64,000 bases of DNA, taken from contig NW_024881574.1 in NCBI RefSeq assembly GCF_019059575.1, positions 740,001 through 804,000 on the forward strand. The letters are read 5' to 3'. The stretch is from Amphibalanus amphitrite. Lineage: Eukaryota; Arthropoda; Thecostraca; Balanomorpha; Balanidae. The notes under the pieces are model-generated. The model ran no database searches, was not told the DNA's origin, and saw only the letters and a list, made by a program, of their open reading frames with translations. Both the position numbers and the translations under genes were made by a program. This document shows, piece after piece, positions 1 through 11,114 of the stretch. Every line of letters begins with the position of its first letter. Positions within the stretch are counted from its first letter, which is position 1.

Positions 1-1317
1 GAAATCGGCGAAAATTTGCGGTTTTCGAGAATAAAGCAAAAAATGAATAACTTTTATCAGGATAAGTAGGTAATGAAAAGTTATACCTACTGCACAGCAG
101 TCTCTACGGAATCGAGATCCGAATAAATTTTGGAATATGATTTTTCGGGGGGGGGGGGTGAATGGCTCCGCAGCGCCCAACACCGCTGTTCTGGATCCGC
201 CAATGGGTTGAGAGCTCAGGTCGGGGTAGTAAATGGCACCGACAATGTCGGTCAGGACGGACTGAGACGCGGCCGCTTCTGCCAAGCCAACCAACATTTT
301 GAATATTGGTGCGAAGTTCAAAACTTGCCTAAGGACTCGCTGTGGAACGGAAGTAACAAATGTATTTCATTTATTAAGAAGTAAGTGCTATCATAGCTGG
401 ATTATTTTATGGGAAAATGCATTTTCTGCACAAGCTTCAGCTATTTCAAATTAGCTGCAGCGTCCTAGCAATCAGCTGATAGCACAGGAAAACAATCAGG
501 AAAACTGCCTGGGGCGATGATGCTGTGTGGTGCGGTTGTTGGTGGGTGGTTGTCCTTTGTTTAGGTCAAAAAACCCAGAGTTTTACGTGGTAAGTGATAT
601 ATCTGGCACAATTTTCCAAATGTTATGCATCCTTACCGTATTGAGCGAAAGCGTGCTCTGTTTCCTTTGTAAAAGCTATTGATCCAAAACTGGCGCACCC
701 AGGTCTCCATTGTGATGCCTGTGACCTTCGCGAACGACTATCGAGCTTTTTTATCTGCTTTCACTTGTCACCAGTTAAATATTGGATATTTATAAGATAC
801 TGAAGCATTGAATGAAGGTACACTAACTATTCATGCCTTGCATAACCTTCTAAGGAAGAGGTGATTGCTTTATTTTTCGCCTTGTGATTTGAGTTCTTTG
901 TTGAATCTGGAATGTTGCAAGATTTAAAGTGTATTGGCTTTCATAATTTTTCATAATTTCAATGCCAATAAATTTGTATCATGATAAAAATCTCACAAAG
1001 TATTACTAAGAGTAGCAGCAGAGCAGACAGATTGGCAAGGAACAAGAGTAGGTACCTCAACCTAGTTGATGGGGAGCACTATAACATTTGCTCTCCATTT
1101 TAGGTTTGAATCTCACCATCATTTTTCCTTTTATCATCAATCTTTCATAGGTGAAAGCATGTGACTCAGCATAGCATTTACATTGTAGCTAATTAGCTTT
1201 CAAATGCTACTGAATGCTAAAAGACATCATTTGGAATGGTTTCCAAACATTCCACTTCGGGATATCCATAAAAGTCGCAAAAATATTTACGAAACAGGCT
1301 CACACTTCACCGCTCCT
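1..1317. other. No gene recognised
   Basis: AT-rich sequence with a G homopolymer near 148-158. Short open frames show no domain, codon bias or splice context that I recognise. It may be intergenic or an upstream intron of the zinc-finger gene. Confidence 0.5.
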
Positions 1318-1805
1318 CCCTCCACCTTGGTTTTCTTCAAGGCCAAAGCAGATGTCTCAAGTGCTGCCACCTTTTTGCGAAAAGTCCCTAGACTCACCAG
1401 TTCTTGAGATATTTACCCAAATTTTGCTTATAGAATTTTCCATCAAATAGTAGGTATTACATAACAAAACATAACCCAACCTGAGTCCTGACCTACCTAA
1501 CCTTACCTACAAAGTACAATCTACCAACCTAAAACCTACAAACCTACAACCTACAAACCTGCAGCATACAAACCTACAATCTACAAACCTACAACCTACA
1601 AACCTACAAACCTACAACCTACAAACCTACAACCTACAAACCTACAACCTACAAACCTACAAACCTTCAGCCTTCAACCTACAAACCTACAACCTAAAAC
1701 CCACAAATATGCAGTCTATAGCAAACTTTGTGCAAATATTTCAAGAACTGGTGAGTCTAGTGACTTCACAAAGGTGGCAGCATCTGAGACGCTCCTTGAA
1801 CCACC
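1318..1805. repeat. Foldback element: inverted arms around an AACCTAC minisatellite
   Basis: The sequence at about 1318-1430 is repeated in inverted orientation at about 1718-1805. Both arms contain CAAGAACTGGTGAGTCTAG in one orientation or its complement, followed by AGGTGGCAGCA, with moderate divergence. Between the arms is a 7-8 bp tandem array of CCTACAA/AACCTAC units. A second element with the same design lies at about 51470-51705. No transposase is visible. Confidence 0.7.
1478..1708. repeat. AACCTAC/AAACCTAC minisatellite
   Basis: Many imperfect tandem copies of a 7-8 bp unit (ACCTACAA). The unit is not the arthropod telomere repeat TTAGG/CCTAA, so this is an interstitial minisatellite forming the core of the foldback element around it. 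Confidence 0.85.
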
Positions 1806-2559
1806 GCATTGCAATTGTATTTAAACAAGGTAAATGATCTTGTAAATTGGGGTGGCAGTGATAATTGCTATTTATAATGATATTAGATATAAATGCAGTA
1901 AGGATTAGCTTTTATCCATGCCACACTTACTAATGAGAATGTCTTCTATCAGATTATGTCTATATTAGGTATAGGAATCAAGTGAAATTTGTGGTGGTCA
2001 TGTTCCCTACCCTGACCCTTTCCTACTTTTTACAAATTACTTGCAGATAGATTGAATTGCAGCACAACAAAACTTTCGGCAACTCTGAAGTCTGAGTTGA
2101 TCAATTTCTCACCTGCCGTAAAAATGTCATGACCCCATATAGATGACCTTCACATCTGACCTCTTTTTTGAGACATTGTCAGGCTAGAATGGTGATTTGA
2201 CACACATCAGCGCACATCATATGTGTTTCCAGGCTTTTTATGATTAGAAACATGTCAACATGTAAGATGCTGCTTTCCCATTGATGGTGGTAGGTGTCAA
2301 GCTCAGGTGAATGTCAGGCCAAGGTCATTGACCTAACGTGACATCTGCTGTTTTTGTTTTTACATGTTAAGAGTATCTACCTTATAGCGCTGACTGCAAA
2401 TTTAACACCCATTTGAATGCTTGGGAGCTATTGTTAGTGCTCATGTAACATGTTGCTGCCAGCGGTGGTAAACACTTTCTGTGTATGTATGCTGGGGTGC
2501 CTTTTGGTTAACCTCACCTGACCTGACCCAACCTACTCCAGCTACGTGGATGCATCATC
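1806..2559. other. No gene recognised
   Basis: Non-coding sequence with scattered TGACCT/AGGTCA words near 2145-2340 and 2515-2530, as in the repeat families elsewhere in the window. No coding signal seen. Confidence 0.4.
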
Positions 2560-3205
2560 TTTGAAGTGAAAAAATCGATATCTCGAAATGATGATCTTGA
2601 AACCCCATTAACACTCTTCCTCTATGTAGAAGTTCTTGTGGGTCTCAATTTTCCAGATGTCTGTGTCATTGACTTGACCTGGAGGGTCAACAAATGACCT
2701 TAAACCTTAAAATTGGGCGTCATCGGCTTTCTATCGTTGCTGGCAACACGTTTTTTCTGCGAAGGCTTGGCTCGAGCAGAGGCCGAATGGTTGGGGGTTC
2801 CGAGCAAGCCCTCCCTCGTCTCCAGCCATACATCAGGGGCTGTGAAAATGCCAACACAGGCGAGGGCTCAGACATGGCAGTTCTAGCGTAGAATATTCCA
2901 AATGGATTGCATATAAATTAAACCATGACAGCTGCTTTTGCCTGACTGCACAAAATGGTGATCAGTTAGTTAGATGTACATTGGCACAGGTCGCCTTTTT
3001 CAATTCGTGCTCACTGTGTGCGTTTGGCCTGTACTGTGGTCCTTGAATCCTGCAGTCCTTGAATCCATGATGTCTGACTGTCCCATCAGGAGAGCCATAA
3101 GCTCTAGAAAGGTGAAGGGTTTTCCAGAGGGCCTCCTTTCCTCCCGCCAAAGGGCTCTATTACCTTATAGGGGGCATGTCCCACCATTGGCCGATCCTGC
3201 CTTAC
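2560..3205. mobile_element. Degenerate hAT-like repeat, relative of the element at 30.4-32.35 kb
   Basis: From about 2640 to 3205 this segment aligns by eye with 31870-32350. Shared blocks include GGCAACACG/GGCAGCACG, GACTGTGAAAACGCCAACA-like and CATGGCAGTT stretches, and a terminal CCACCATT-GCCGA block. The right end (CCGATCCTGC) is a decayed form of the CCGACCCCTG terminus of the better-preserved copy. The left boundary is uncertain. The open frames inside are not coding. Confidence 0.6.
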
Positions 3206-3276
3206 ATGCTTTATAAACATACCTAAACCTTACCTACCTGATACAAATCTGTAAAAATTCCATGACAATTTCGGCC

Positions 3277-3520
3277 TCTACGAACCATAGCTCGTAGGAA
3301 TTTTATCCGATGCAAACATTCCCTTATGAACCTTTGCTTACAAACTTATTTAGGTACGAAATTATCCGTTACGAACTACAGCATACGAACGTCATTAGCA
3401 TGCTGATTGCTGACCTTTGCATACGAACCTTATCGTCCTTATCACACATACATTGCGGCCTGCATACGAACTTTTGTATGCGAGCCTTAGCTAGCAAACT
3501 CTTCCTTTACGACAGTTATG
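3277..3520. repeat. Dispersed TACGAAC motif cluster
   Basis: The word TACGAA(C/A), often as CATACGAAC, recurs about eight times at irregular spacing between 3277 and 3520, just upstream of the first recognised zinc-finger exon. It reads as a degenerate short tandem repeat. No function can be assigned. Confidence 0.5.
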
Positions 3521-3572
3521 CTGACCACTGTGACCAGCCCTCTTGGTGACGTTAGTTACTTTTCGTCCACAG

Positions 3573-3736
3573 ATGGAGCTGGTGCCGCCGCCGGAGCGGG
3601 TAACGCTCCCGGCCGGCGCGAACCTGGTGCAATGCTTCGTGTGCACCGCCATGTTTTACACGCAGGAAGACCACGACAAACACCTGAAGATGCATCGCAA
3701 GGCGGACATCCTGCGGGCCGTCTCGGAACACAGCAG
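3573..3736 (+). CDS. Zinc-finger gene exon A (N-terminal finger)
   Basis: Preceded by TTTCGTCCACAG, a plausible acceptor, and starting with ATG. It encodes MELVPPPERVTLPAG and then a C2H2 finger (VQCFVC...HLKMH). Ending at 3736 with a GC donor (CAG|GCACGT) leaves phase 2, which joins exactly to the His-rich frame of the next exon. No GT donor nearby gives that frame. Confidence 0.75.
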
Positions 3737-4674
3737 GCACGTGCTGTGGCGGGTGGCGGGCTCAGGGAGGGGGGGGGGGACTGGGGGGCCGTGGGAGAGG
3801 AGGAAGGGTCAGAGGAGTGCCTGCTGATAGGGGTGGTTAATGTTAATTGAGATCACCGTTCCGTGCTTCTATCCTCAGGTTACAGAAATCCTTCTCCTCC
3901 ACACCGAAACCCTCAGTCCGGGCTGGACAGGCACCTTTATCTCATGCAGGCTGCTCCCTTGGAGCGGCACCGCTGCTCCCGAGGGAGCGCACCCCGTAGC
4001 TGGGTGCAGTGAGTACCTTGGGGCTGGGTGGCCTGTCCTTTGGACGGGCTCAGTCCCGGCGACTCACTAGTGTGCCTGCCCAGACCAATGTCTCCCCCTA
4101 TATCCTATCATCCTCCCGGCTCTGAAATGGTCTCATTGGACCGAAAAGGCCTAGCCCAACAAAACACAAAATAATTTAGATGGAGCGTGTGCTGTGCGAT
4201 GAAAGGACAGGGTCATTTATTGATGGGTAGTAGCTGGTAAATGGGAGTAGATAATTAGATAAATTGAACTTATTGATTATTAGATAAATTTAAGTTTACT
4301 GTCATTTTGATTTCTAGACTCAACAGTGTAAGATGTGTGTTTCTCTATCTGATTATATGGATGGATGATTATGGATTATGGTTTCGAGTCAACGACTGCC
4401 ACTAACCCGCTCCCTGCGCATTGTTTCGGCAGGCTGCACCACCCCCACGCCCACCACCACCACCACCACCACCATGGCCACGCGCACCGCGGCGGCGCCC
4501 GCTCGGCCGACGTCGGATACAAACTGGAGCTGCAGAGCGGCTCGGCGGCAGCGGTGGCGCACCACGACTCGTCCGACGGGCCGGCGCACCACTCGCACCA
4601 CCACCACCACCCGCTGCACGCGCACCAGCACCAGCATCACCTGCACACAGCCCACTCGGGCTGGATGGAGGTGC

Positions 4675-4705
<31 letters not shown>

Positions 4706-7035
4706 GGCACACCCGTCTGCCGGCCACCACCCGGCCGTGCTGCCCGAGCTGCACAGGTGAGAGGGGGATAAGAGAGGGGTTTCCGTGTCACAAGGTAAAG
4801 ATAAGGTTCAATCCTGTCTTTACCTTGTGTATTATGTGTATGTTTTAAGTGCTTTTAAGACAGGCTGACGAAGAAAGACGAACGTCTTTCGAAAGCTGCT
4901 CCCGTAAATAATAAACGTAGCTGGTGTTTTGAATATTTTTATGCTAGAATGTCTTTGTCCCAGCTAAACAATAACATTTATAACTACATAGAAGCATTTT
5001 ACTTATTAGTCCCTCGCCTTGTCTTATGATGCCCGTGCCATCCCTCCCATCCCAGCTCTCGCCAACTGACCATCTCCGCTCCTCCCCAGTCTCCACTGGC
5101 CGCTATCAGGCGCCACCAGTGACGCCGACCAGCACAGCATCATCTACCCGGAGCCGGAGGCGGGTCCGAGCGGCTCGGGCCGCGCCGCCCAGCCGTCGCC
5201 ACACTCGGCGCCCTCCTCCAGCGGTCCGCCGGACTCTGAGCTGCCGGCCGCCGAACTGCTCTGTACCGAGGAGTCGCTGCACAGCAGCTGCCCGTCACCA
5301 GGAGAGCCGACCGCGCCGCTGCTGAGACCCTCCGACTACCAGCTGGTGCAGGACTTCAGTGTGAGTAGACGCGGAGACTGAGCTGGGTGTTGGTGGGTGT
5401 CGGAGGAACGTTATTGTTTTCCCGTAGATTTAGTTGTGTTTATTGCTGACGCTCAAATATAATATGCACTTTTATACTATTGGTTAGAGCTTATTCTGGC
5501 TTACCTTTAAACATGAGAGTTCAGTTTGGATGAGTGGTCATCAGATCTTCCCTCGGTATCATGCATGATGTTTACACATGATATGTGAATTTCACCGGCC
5601 CTTCCCCGTCTGTCTACAGATGTACGGCAGCGCAGAGGTGGGCGCCGGGCCCCCTCCGGCCTACAGTGCCACCCACTCCCGTCGACTCCACCTGAGTCTC
5701 TCGTCAGAGGCGGGTGACCTGGCGACGGCTGTGCCGCCAGCGCCGCCGCCGCCACCTCCAGACGCGCCGCACGGGCCCGACTTCGTCAGCTTCAAGTGCA
5801 TCCACTGCTCGCGCGAGTTCGCCTCCGCCGAGGACATTCACGTGCATCTGTCGGAGGTCAGTGCGGCCAGCCATGTGTGCCAGGTGTGCCACGAGGTGTG
5901 CGGCAACGAGTGGCTCCTGGAGGAGCATATGGAGCGACACAGCTCACCGCGACCCTTCAAGTGTGGCGTGTGTGGCAGGGAGTTCAGTAATTCGTCTGTA
6001 CATCGGCAGCATATTCTGCAGCACATCCCGCCCCGCATACGGGACAGGGTCGAAAACGAGCTGCCCGGCTCGCCGATGGCGATGGCCGCTGCCCCGCCCG
6101 TGTCGCCCACAGTTCCGTCGGTGGCTCCGGAGCCGGCACAGGCCCCCAAGATGTGGTCAGTGGCCGAGCGGGCGGGGCCGGTGCGGCCACCCGTCAAAAC
6201 AGACACCAAGAAACCCGTGTCGTGTGCCACGTGTGGTGCCCAGTTTGCGTTTGTTGCCGCGCTGCAGAGACACATGTTGAAGCAGCACAAACAGCGCCGG
6301 CCTCGCTCGACGCGACGCATCTGTAGCTGCAACCACTGCGGGCGCATCTTCTATAGCTACAAACAGCTGCGCTGGCACGCCGAGATTCACGGCAAGAAGC
6401 CGCACTCGTGCCCCACGTGCGGCCTCCGCTTTCTGCACGAGTCGTGGCTGACGCGCCACATTCGCGCCCAGCACGACCCGTCACACATGGGGCCGCACTC
6501 GGCCGAGTCCAAGCCGTGCCCGATCTGTAACCGCGTCTACATGCGGTCGTCGCTTCAGAAACATATCCGTATGATGCACCAAGAGCTTAAGCCGCATCAG
6601 TGCACCCGCTGTGGCAAGCGTTTCGCCGTCAAGTGCAACCTCCAAACGCACGAGTTGTCTCATCTGAGCTATCGTGACCGACCTCACAAGTGCACGCATT
6701 GCCGGAAAGCGTACACGACGGCTCGCGACCTGCGCATTCACATGGCGACGCACGAGGGCAAAAAGTATCCGTGTAAGGTGTGTGGACGCGAGTTCACGCG
6801 AGCCAGCTCGATGAACCTTCACCTGCGCGAGCACGACGGTGAAAAGAAGCACATGTGTGGCGAGTGCGGTAAGCGCTTCGCACGCAAAGCCTACCTCATG
6901 GCACACGTGCGCATTCACACGGGCGAAAAGCCGTTCGAGTGTGCCGTGTGCGGCCGGTCGTTCGCCAGTCGTAGCAACTACAACGCGCACGTCAAGAGTC
7001 ACACGCGCCGGGAGCCGGTGAACGCTGAGCTCTGA
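3573..7035 (+). CDS. C2H2 zinc-finger protein, 13 fingers (4 exons)
   Basis: Probable nuclear DNA-binding transcription factor; the target is unknown. Exons 3573-3736, 4433-4756, 5120-5360 and 5620-7035 join in frame to 714 residues if translation starts at ATG 3573. That ATG directly follows a CAG that looks like a splice acceptor, so more N-terminal coding sequence may lie upstream. The protein has one N-terminal C2H2 finger (CFVC...HLKMH), a His/Pro/Ser-rich linker of about 250 residues, then twelve consecutive fingers. The first of these is atypical in its His spacing; the last five have near-canonical CX2CX12HX3H spacing. The final linker HTGEKPF is the classic finger linker. Introns are 696, 363 and 259 bp; the first would be GC-AG. 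The gene converges with the exchanger gene. I do not recognise a specific orthologue. Confidence 0.85.
4433..4756 (+). CDS. Zinc-finger gene exon B (His/Pro-rich linker)
   Basis: Acceptor TTTCGGCAG|G and donor CACAG|GTGAGA. The phase-2 frame reads a His-rich run (HHPHAHHHHHHHHGHAH), a second His cluster and a proline run. All frames are open because of the GC-rich triplet repeats, so the frame was chosen by continuity with exons A and C. Likely disordered. Confidence 0.8.
4850..4935 (+). mobile_element. Possible retroelement 3' fragment with hairpin and CTGACGA...CGAAA core
   Basis: Within the second intron of the zinc-finger gene, GGCTGACGAAG is followed by a perfect small hairpin (GAAAGAC/GTCTTTC) and CGAAAGC, then an AATAATAAA. 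Similar CTGA-GA-hairpin-CGAAA strings are, to my knowledge, common near ends of Penelope-like and other retroelements. No reverse transcriptase remains here. Classification is tentative. Confidence 0.35.
5120..5360 (+). CDS. Zinc-finger gene exon C (acidic/Ser-Pro linker)
   Basis: The acceptor is CGCCACCAG|T at 5119/5120. An AG at 5108/5109 would give an immediate in-frame stop. The frame reads DADQHSIIYPEPEAG... to LRPSDYQLVQDFS and ends in phase 0 at AGT|GTGAGT. The region is rich in Ser, Pro, Gly and Glu, with no domain recognised. Confidence 0.8.
5620..7035 (+). CDS. Zinc-finger gene exon D (twelve C2H2 fingers)
   Basis: Acceptor TGTCTACAG|ATG, phase 0, 471 codons plus TGA at 7033-7035. 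A proline-rich stretch is followed by twelve C2H2 units. A spacer of about 60 residues rich in Pro/Ala/Val splits fingers 3 and 4 of the block. The last five fingers (HQCTRCGKRF onward) are regular and connected by short linkers, including HTGEKPF, so they are the likeliest DNA-contacting set. Confidence 0.95.
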   Translation: MYGSAEVGAGPPPAYSATHSRRLHLSLSSEAGDLATAVPPAPPPPPPDAPHGPDFVSFKCIHCSREFASAEDIHVHLSEVSAASHVCQVCHEVCGNEWLLEEHMERHSSPRPFKCGVCGREFSNSSVHRQHILQHIPPRIRDRVENELPGSPMAMAAAPPVSPTVPSVAPEPAQAPKMWSVAERAGPVRPPVKTDTKKPVSCATCGAQFAFVAALQRHMLKQHKQRRPRSTRRICSCNHCGRIFYSYKQLRWHAEIHGKKPHSCPTCGLRFLHESWLTRHIRAQHDPSHMGPHSAESKPCPICNRVYMRSSLQKHIRMMHQELKPHQCTRCGKRFAVKCNLQTHELSHLSYRDRPHKCTHCRKAYTTARDLRIHMATHEGKKYPCKVCGREFTRASSMNLHLREHDGEKKHMCGECGKRFARKAYLMAHVRIHTGEKPFECAVCGRSFASRSNYNAHVKSHTRREPVNAEL

Positions 7036-9790
7036 GCGCGGCTCTGCTTAGGAAGATGACCGCTCCGGCCGCGGGAGGCGGTGGGGCGAGCGCTGTCTCG
7101 CTTCTGTCGCTCGTCCCGGCCCCGTCCGCTGCGCGAGACGCTCTCGTAGCGTCCCTAGACCGCAGTGGATCTAGAGAAAATGATCGGCAATAGGGACACG
7201 GCGGTCCTGGTGCCTGGAGGGACGGACGTCGCGTCGTCCTCGCCATTTTACTACTGCATTTCACCCTGTCTGACCGCAGTGTGTGTTGTGGTTTTTAAAT
7301 GGGTAGACTTTGGGTGAAAGGGGAGGGTGATTTTTATCCGGACCAGTGTGTTTCTGATATTTGATGAATGGTTACCGTTGTATGCATGTTGACCTTAGGT
7401 GGTTAGTGATCGGTGTTTTAGGAGTTCAAAGATGTTTTACCCTTTCGGAGGTTGCGCACTGTTATCAGATTTTAACCATGTTTGTATATTTTTAGCTTAT
7501 AGTCCCTGATCAGTGCGCTTTTAGACATTCTTCTCACGTTTCGACAAAATAGTTTTGCTACCGCGTCTCGGAATAATTTTATCATAAAATAGTAATTTTG
7601 GTCACTCTGCCGCTGCACGAAGCGTACCGCGTCGTGTGTGATTTACAGTTCAACCCTCATCTTCCCTCATCATTTCATCTGGTTTCATGCCGCGCGCCTG
7701 AGCATCGCGCTCTATTGTCCGCATATGTAGTCTTGCATGTCGATACTGCACGTACCGTGTTAATTTTCTGGCGAATGAAGCTCGCCAGATGTTTGTTTCG
7801 AGGCTATATGGTTTTAGCTCGAATTTATGTCTCGGTGGGATGCCTCCACCTGAAGCTTAGCCAAAGCTTTGTAAATGTGGTTGTAGCGTATTTGTAGCAT
7901 TCATAGTTTATTGAAATGTGTTCTGCGTGACACAGCACCGTAAAATTGGACCCCAGCACCCTGTTTTGGATCTCAGATGGGGGTCTGCCCGGTGGTTATC
8001 CCGGCACGGTACAGCATGCCGCCGTCACCTCCCATCGCACCGCCCCGTACCATGGTCTTTCTGGCCGAATGGTTGCAGATATCGTCTAGAAAGGTTGCGC
8101 ACTGTCTTTGTTAGACGTTAAGCTTGCCGGTTGAGTTTGCTACCCGTTTGATGTTCGTTTGAGTGAGCGTGTGGGCCTTGTACTTAGGAGAGACGTTGGC
8201 TCGGCAGCCGACTGCTGAGTGGAAGGGTCGGAATGGAGTGTGTGTTCGAGAATGTTTTGTGCTGCATGCTTGGGTCCCGGTCAGGAGCCATAGTTTCTTG
8301 CCTGGGTGCGGGAGGGGGCCCGCTCCGTGTTGTGTTCGTCGTTATAAGGTGCGGACAGCAATAGAGAGGGAGGGAGAGGCGGCTCGCTCTGCTGCGAGAC
8401 GTCCCGGCATTACCCGAGCTTTACCAGGCCGAGCGGAGCTCACCAACCGCTGGATGCTGAGTGGGGAACGCGGCGACGAAATTTTACCACAGATATACAA
8501 CCTGTGTCCTGAAACGCAGCGAGACTTATTGTCGAGCATCGCCTGTTAGTTTGTCTGTATCCAACCTGTCTGTGTTATCGGTATCTATCTGTCTGTTTTA
8601 TCCGTATCTAAACAAAGTCAACGCTGGCTTTTGTATGTCCCCGGCCTCCTGTGGTGAAATTTCGTCGCCGCCGTCCTGTGTCTCAGCCGGAGGATCTCGC
8701 TCGCCGTCGGCCATCTGTAAATATACGCGCCGGGTCCGAGTGCCGCTGCCCGCCCGATATTCACAGCCGTCTACCTGACCTGGGGTCGCTGCGCCGTGCC
8801 GGAACAGTGCTGTAGCGCCGCCCTCGAGACCGCGAGCCATGCTAGAGTGTTGTGCCTGGTATCATACCTCTGCTCGCCGCGAATGCTTTGAGTGCACGCA
8901 CCGCGCGCCTAGCCGATTCCTGTGACCGTTCGCTGTCTTGATTGAACGTAATATAATTTGGAAATGATTTTTATGTTCGTTTTCGGCTGGGTGACTCGGC
9001 TTTTAAGGTTATACAATACTATATTTGGTGTGGGAGATACTTAGGACATCCAATGGTGCGATGAAAAGCAAGGCAGATCCGGGGTCGATGCATTAGCTCC
9101 GTTTCTGAGTCGACCTTTTAGCCATATGAATGCGAACCAGCGGTATCAAGTATCCCTGCTTTCAGAAGCTGATGCTTTATATGTTCTGGCTCTTCTGTTG
9201 CTGATTTGTCTCAGGGAAGATGGTCCATGCGATTTTAGAAAGGCTCGTGGAACGAAGTTTTGTGACTATGGATTGGTAGAGATTCAATGCAAGACAATCG
9301 TGCAGTAGTTTTGGGATGATTCCGATCGTGTAACCGGAACCCTAGAGCAGCGCATGTATTGCTCGCTCGCCGCTGACACAGGCGTTACATAACTTCGTCC
9401 CACTTCTGACGATTTGCCGGCATATCCACAAAGAGTAAATCATCTGAGGGTCTTAAAATACAATGTATTAGCACACACGACAAACCAGCTACATAGGGCC
9501 GGACCGATATTTGTCCCAGTGTTTCAGAGCAACCACGAACTAGTGAAAGACGGCTCAGGACAGACTGCCTGCGCTGCGGCAGGCCCGGAACTGTTAGTAC
9601 GACGTCCCCTCACCAGGTGGCAGGGTCGTCGGGTACACCTCAGCCCGGTAGCTCAACGATTTCGTGAGCGAGGATGAGGCAGCGGGTTCACAGGGAAAGG
9701 AAACACCTCACACCAGTTCTAAGAGGTCACACGACTACAGCGGCATTTACACATTCACGACCTATTTAAATAAAACATTTTCTACACATT
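7036..9790 (+). other. Probable 3' UTR of the zinc-finger gene
   Basis: Downstream of the stop codon there is no splice-supported coding sequence. The first AATAAA found on the plus strand after the stop is at 9769-9774, and another lies near 9938. A 3' UTR of about 2.7 kb is therefore possible, but the true cleavage site is unknown. A tRNA-like A-box (GGTAGCTCAACG) with a GGTTCACAGG near 9650-9695 hints at a tRNA-derived SINE remnant. Confidence 0.4.
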
Positions 9791-10701
9791 CATTCAACAA
9801 TACTTGGGCAGCGACACCATGGCCTAGGTGGTCCCTTTTTTGTAAAATATAAGCGGCGTCGTTCACCCTTATGACAAGAACGTTTTGTCATTCTTTTTAC
9901 GAGAGAGAAAAAAAAATCATATTACCGATTCAATTAATAAAAATACATGCTTCACAAAACCTCAATTGACATGGAGAGATGGTACCTATTAAAAATAATA
10001 TACAAATTGTGCATCTATCATCAAAAAGTTAAAGTCACAAGTTACAAATAGACCGATGGTAACCGGGATAACCATGACCTGAAACTCAACCAATGGTACT
10101 AAGCTAATAGTGAGGATAAATATATGAGGCAAGGCGATTATATCAAAAGCCTGATCTTTCTGTTGTGATATTCCGCCTGATTTTCATCACTTGAGTGACA
10201 TACAAAATATTGTTGTGCCCTATTTCCCATGACATTTGTATCATGTAGTCACTTCACGCTCACCAGTTTCCTGCAGGGTTTACTGGCTGTATAGCCCAGC
10301 AAATCTGCCGGGATTTTTCAGTGTTCCCATGTAGTCTGGCAATCTCCATTGCGAGGACTTGACCTAAGTCACTCGAGACACTCTCCCATCGAAAGAGGCA
10401 AGCGTTAACCGTTCTACGACACAATGTCCTCAGCACTGAAACTCGAAACAAGAGTGCACCCTGAGAACGGGGCACTCTATCTTCTTGTGTCCATCTCATT
10501 CTCACTATACTGTAGTTCAACGTTCGATACGCTAAACAGCTCGAATCTCACTTATCACATCTCACAGTTCACTTGGACGGAATCTAGCCTCGTGGCGGCT
10601 TCTCACACCCACGTTCGTGCCACGTTTCGCACGTGACTCGCGTGTCATAGTGTCACTTGTGTCCCACGTTTTGCACGAGTCGCTCATTCCTTGCACCGTA
10701 T
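9791..10701. other. Convergent intergenic region / exchanger 3' UTR
   Basis: Lies between the two convergent genes. No ORF of interest. No clear AATAAA was found on the minus strand just downstream of the exchanger stop, so its polyadenylation site is not defined. Confidence 0.4.
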
Positions 10702-11114
10702 TCACAGTCGCGTACGCTCCTTTTCATCCTCGCACTGGTCTATGCTGACGGTGGTGAAATTTCTCCTACCGTTCTCCTCTGGAGGCTCCTCTACCGAATC
10801 CGGTTTGGTGGCCGCCTGGTTCGCCGTGTCACCGCCAGGCGGCGCTGCCTTCGTCTCGGCCTCGACCTCCAGCGCCGCCTCCACGGCCGCCTTGACGGCC
10901 TCCTCGACAGTCACCGTGGGCGTCTCGCCGTCCTCCGGGATCACTGTCGGCTCGTGGGGGACCGGCGGAGGCGGTGGCGAACCGCCCAGCTGGCGGCGCA
11001 GCGAGGAGCGTAGAGAGCGCAGTCCGGCGCGGAATGAGCTGGTGAGGGAGCTGCGGCGCGCGCGCAGCCCCTCCTCCTGTGCAGGCGGCTCGGGCTGTCG
11101 CTCCGGCTCTACCA
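10702..11114 (-). CDS. Nhe2: Nhe2 exon 15 of window: C-terminus
   Basis: Acceptor CCCGCAG|TG. Encodes a Pro/Glu/Ala-rich tail starting [15 protein letters not shown], with a basic serine-rich stretch ([18 protein letters not shown]), and ending [17 protein letters not shown] before the stop at 10702-10704. The terminal residues could be a protein-interaction tail, which is an inference. Confidence 0.92.

Noticed and set aside
1040..1125. Possible tRNA/SINE with GGTTTGAATC box
   Set aside because: No convincing acceptor or D-stem pairing could be built by hand; the B-box-like word alone is not enough.
1478..1708. CRISPR-like or telomeric array
   Set aside because: Units are 7-8 bp with no spacers and are not TTAGG. 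This is a eukaryotic minisatellite.
4378..4848. Long overlapping frames in the His-rich exon (Thr/Arg-rich, Ala-rich and minus-strand versions)
   Set aside because: Triplet-repeat shadows; only the His/Pro frame joins in phase to the flanking zinc-finger exons.
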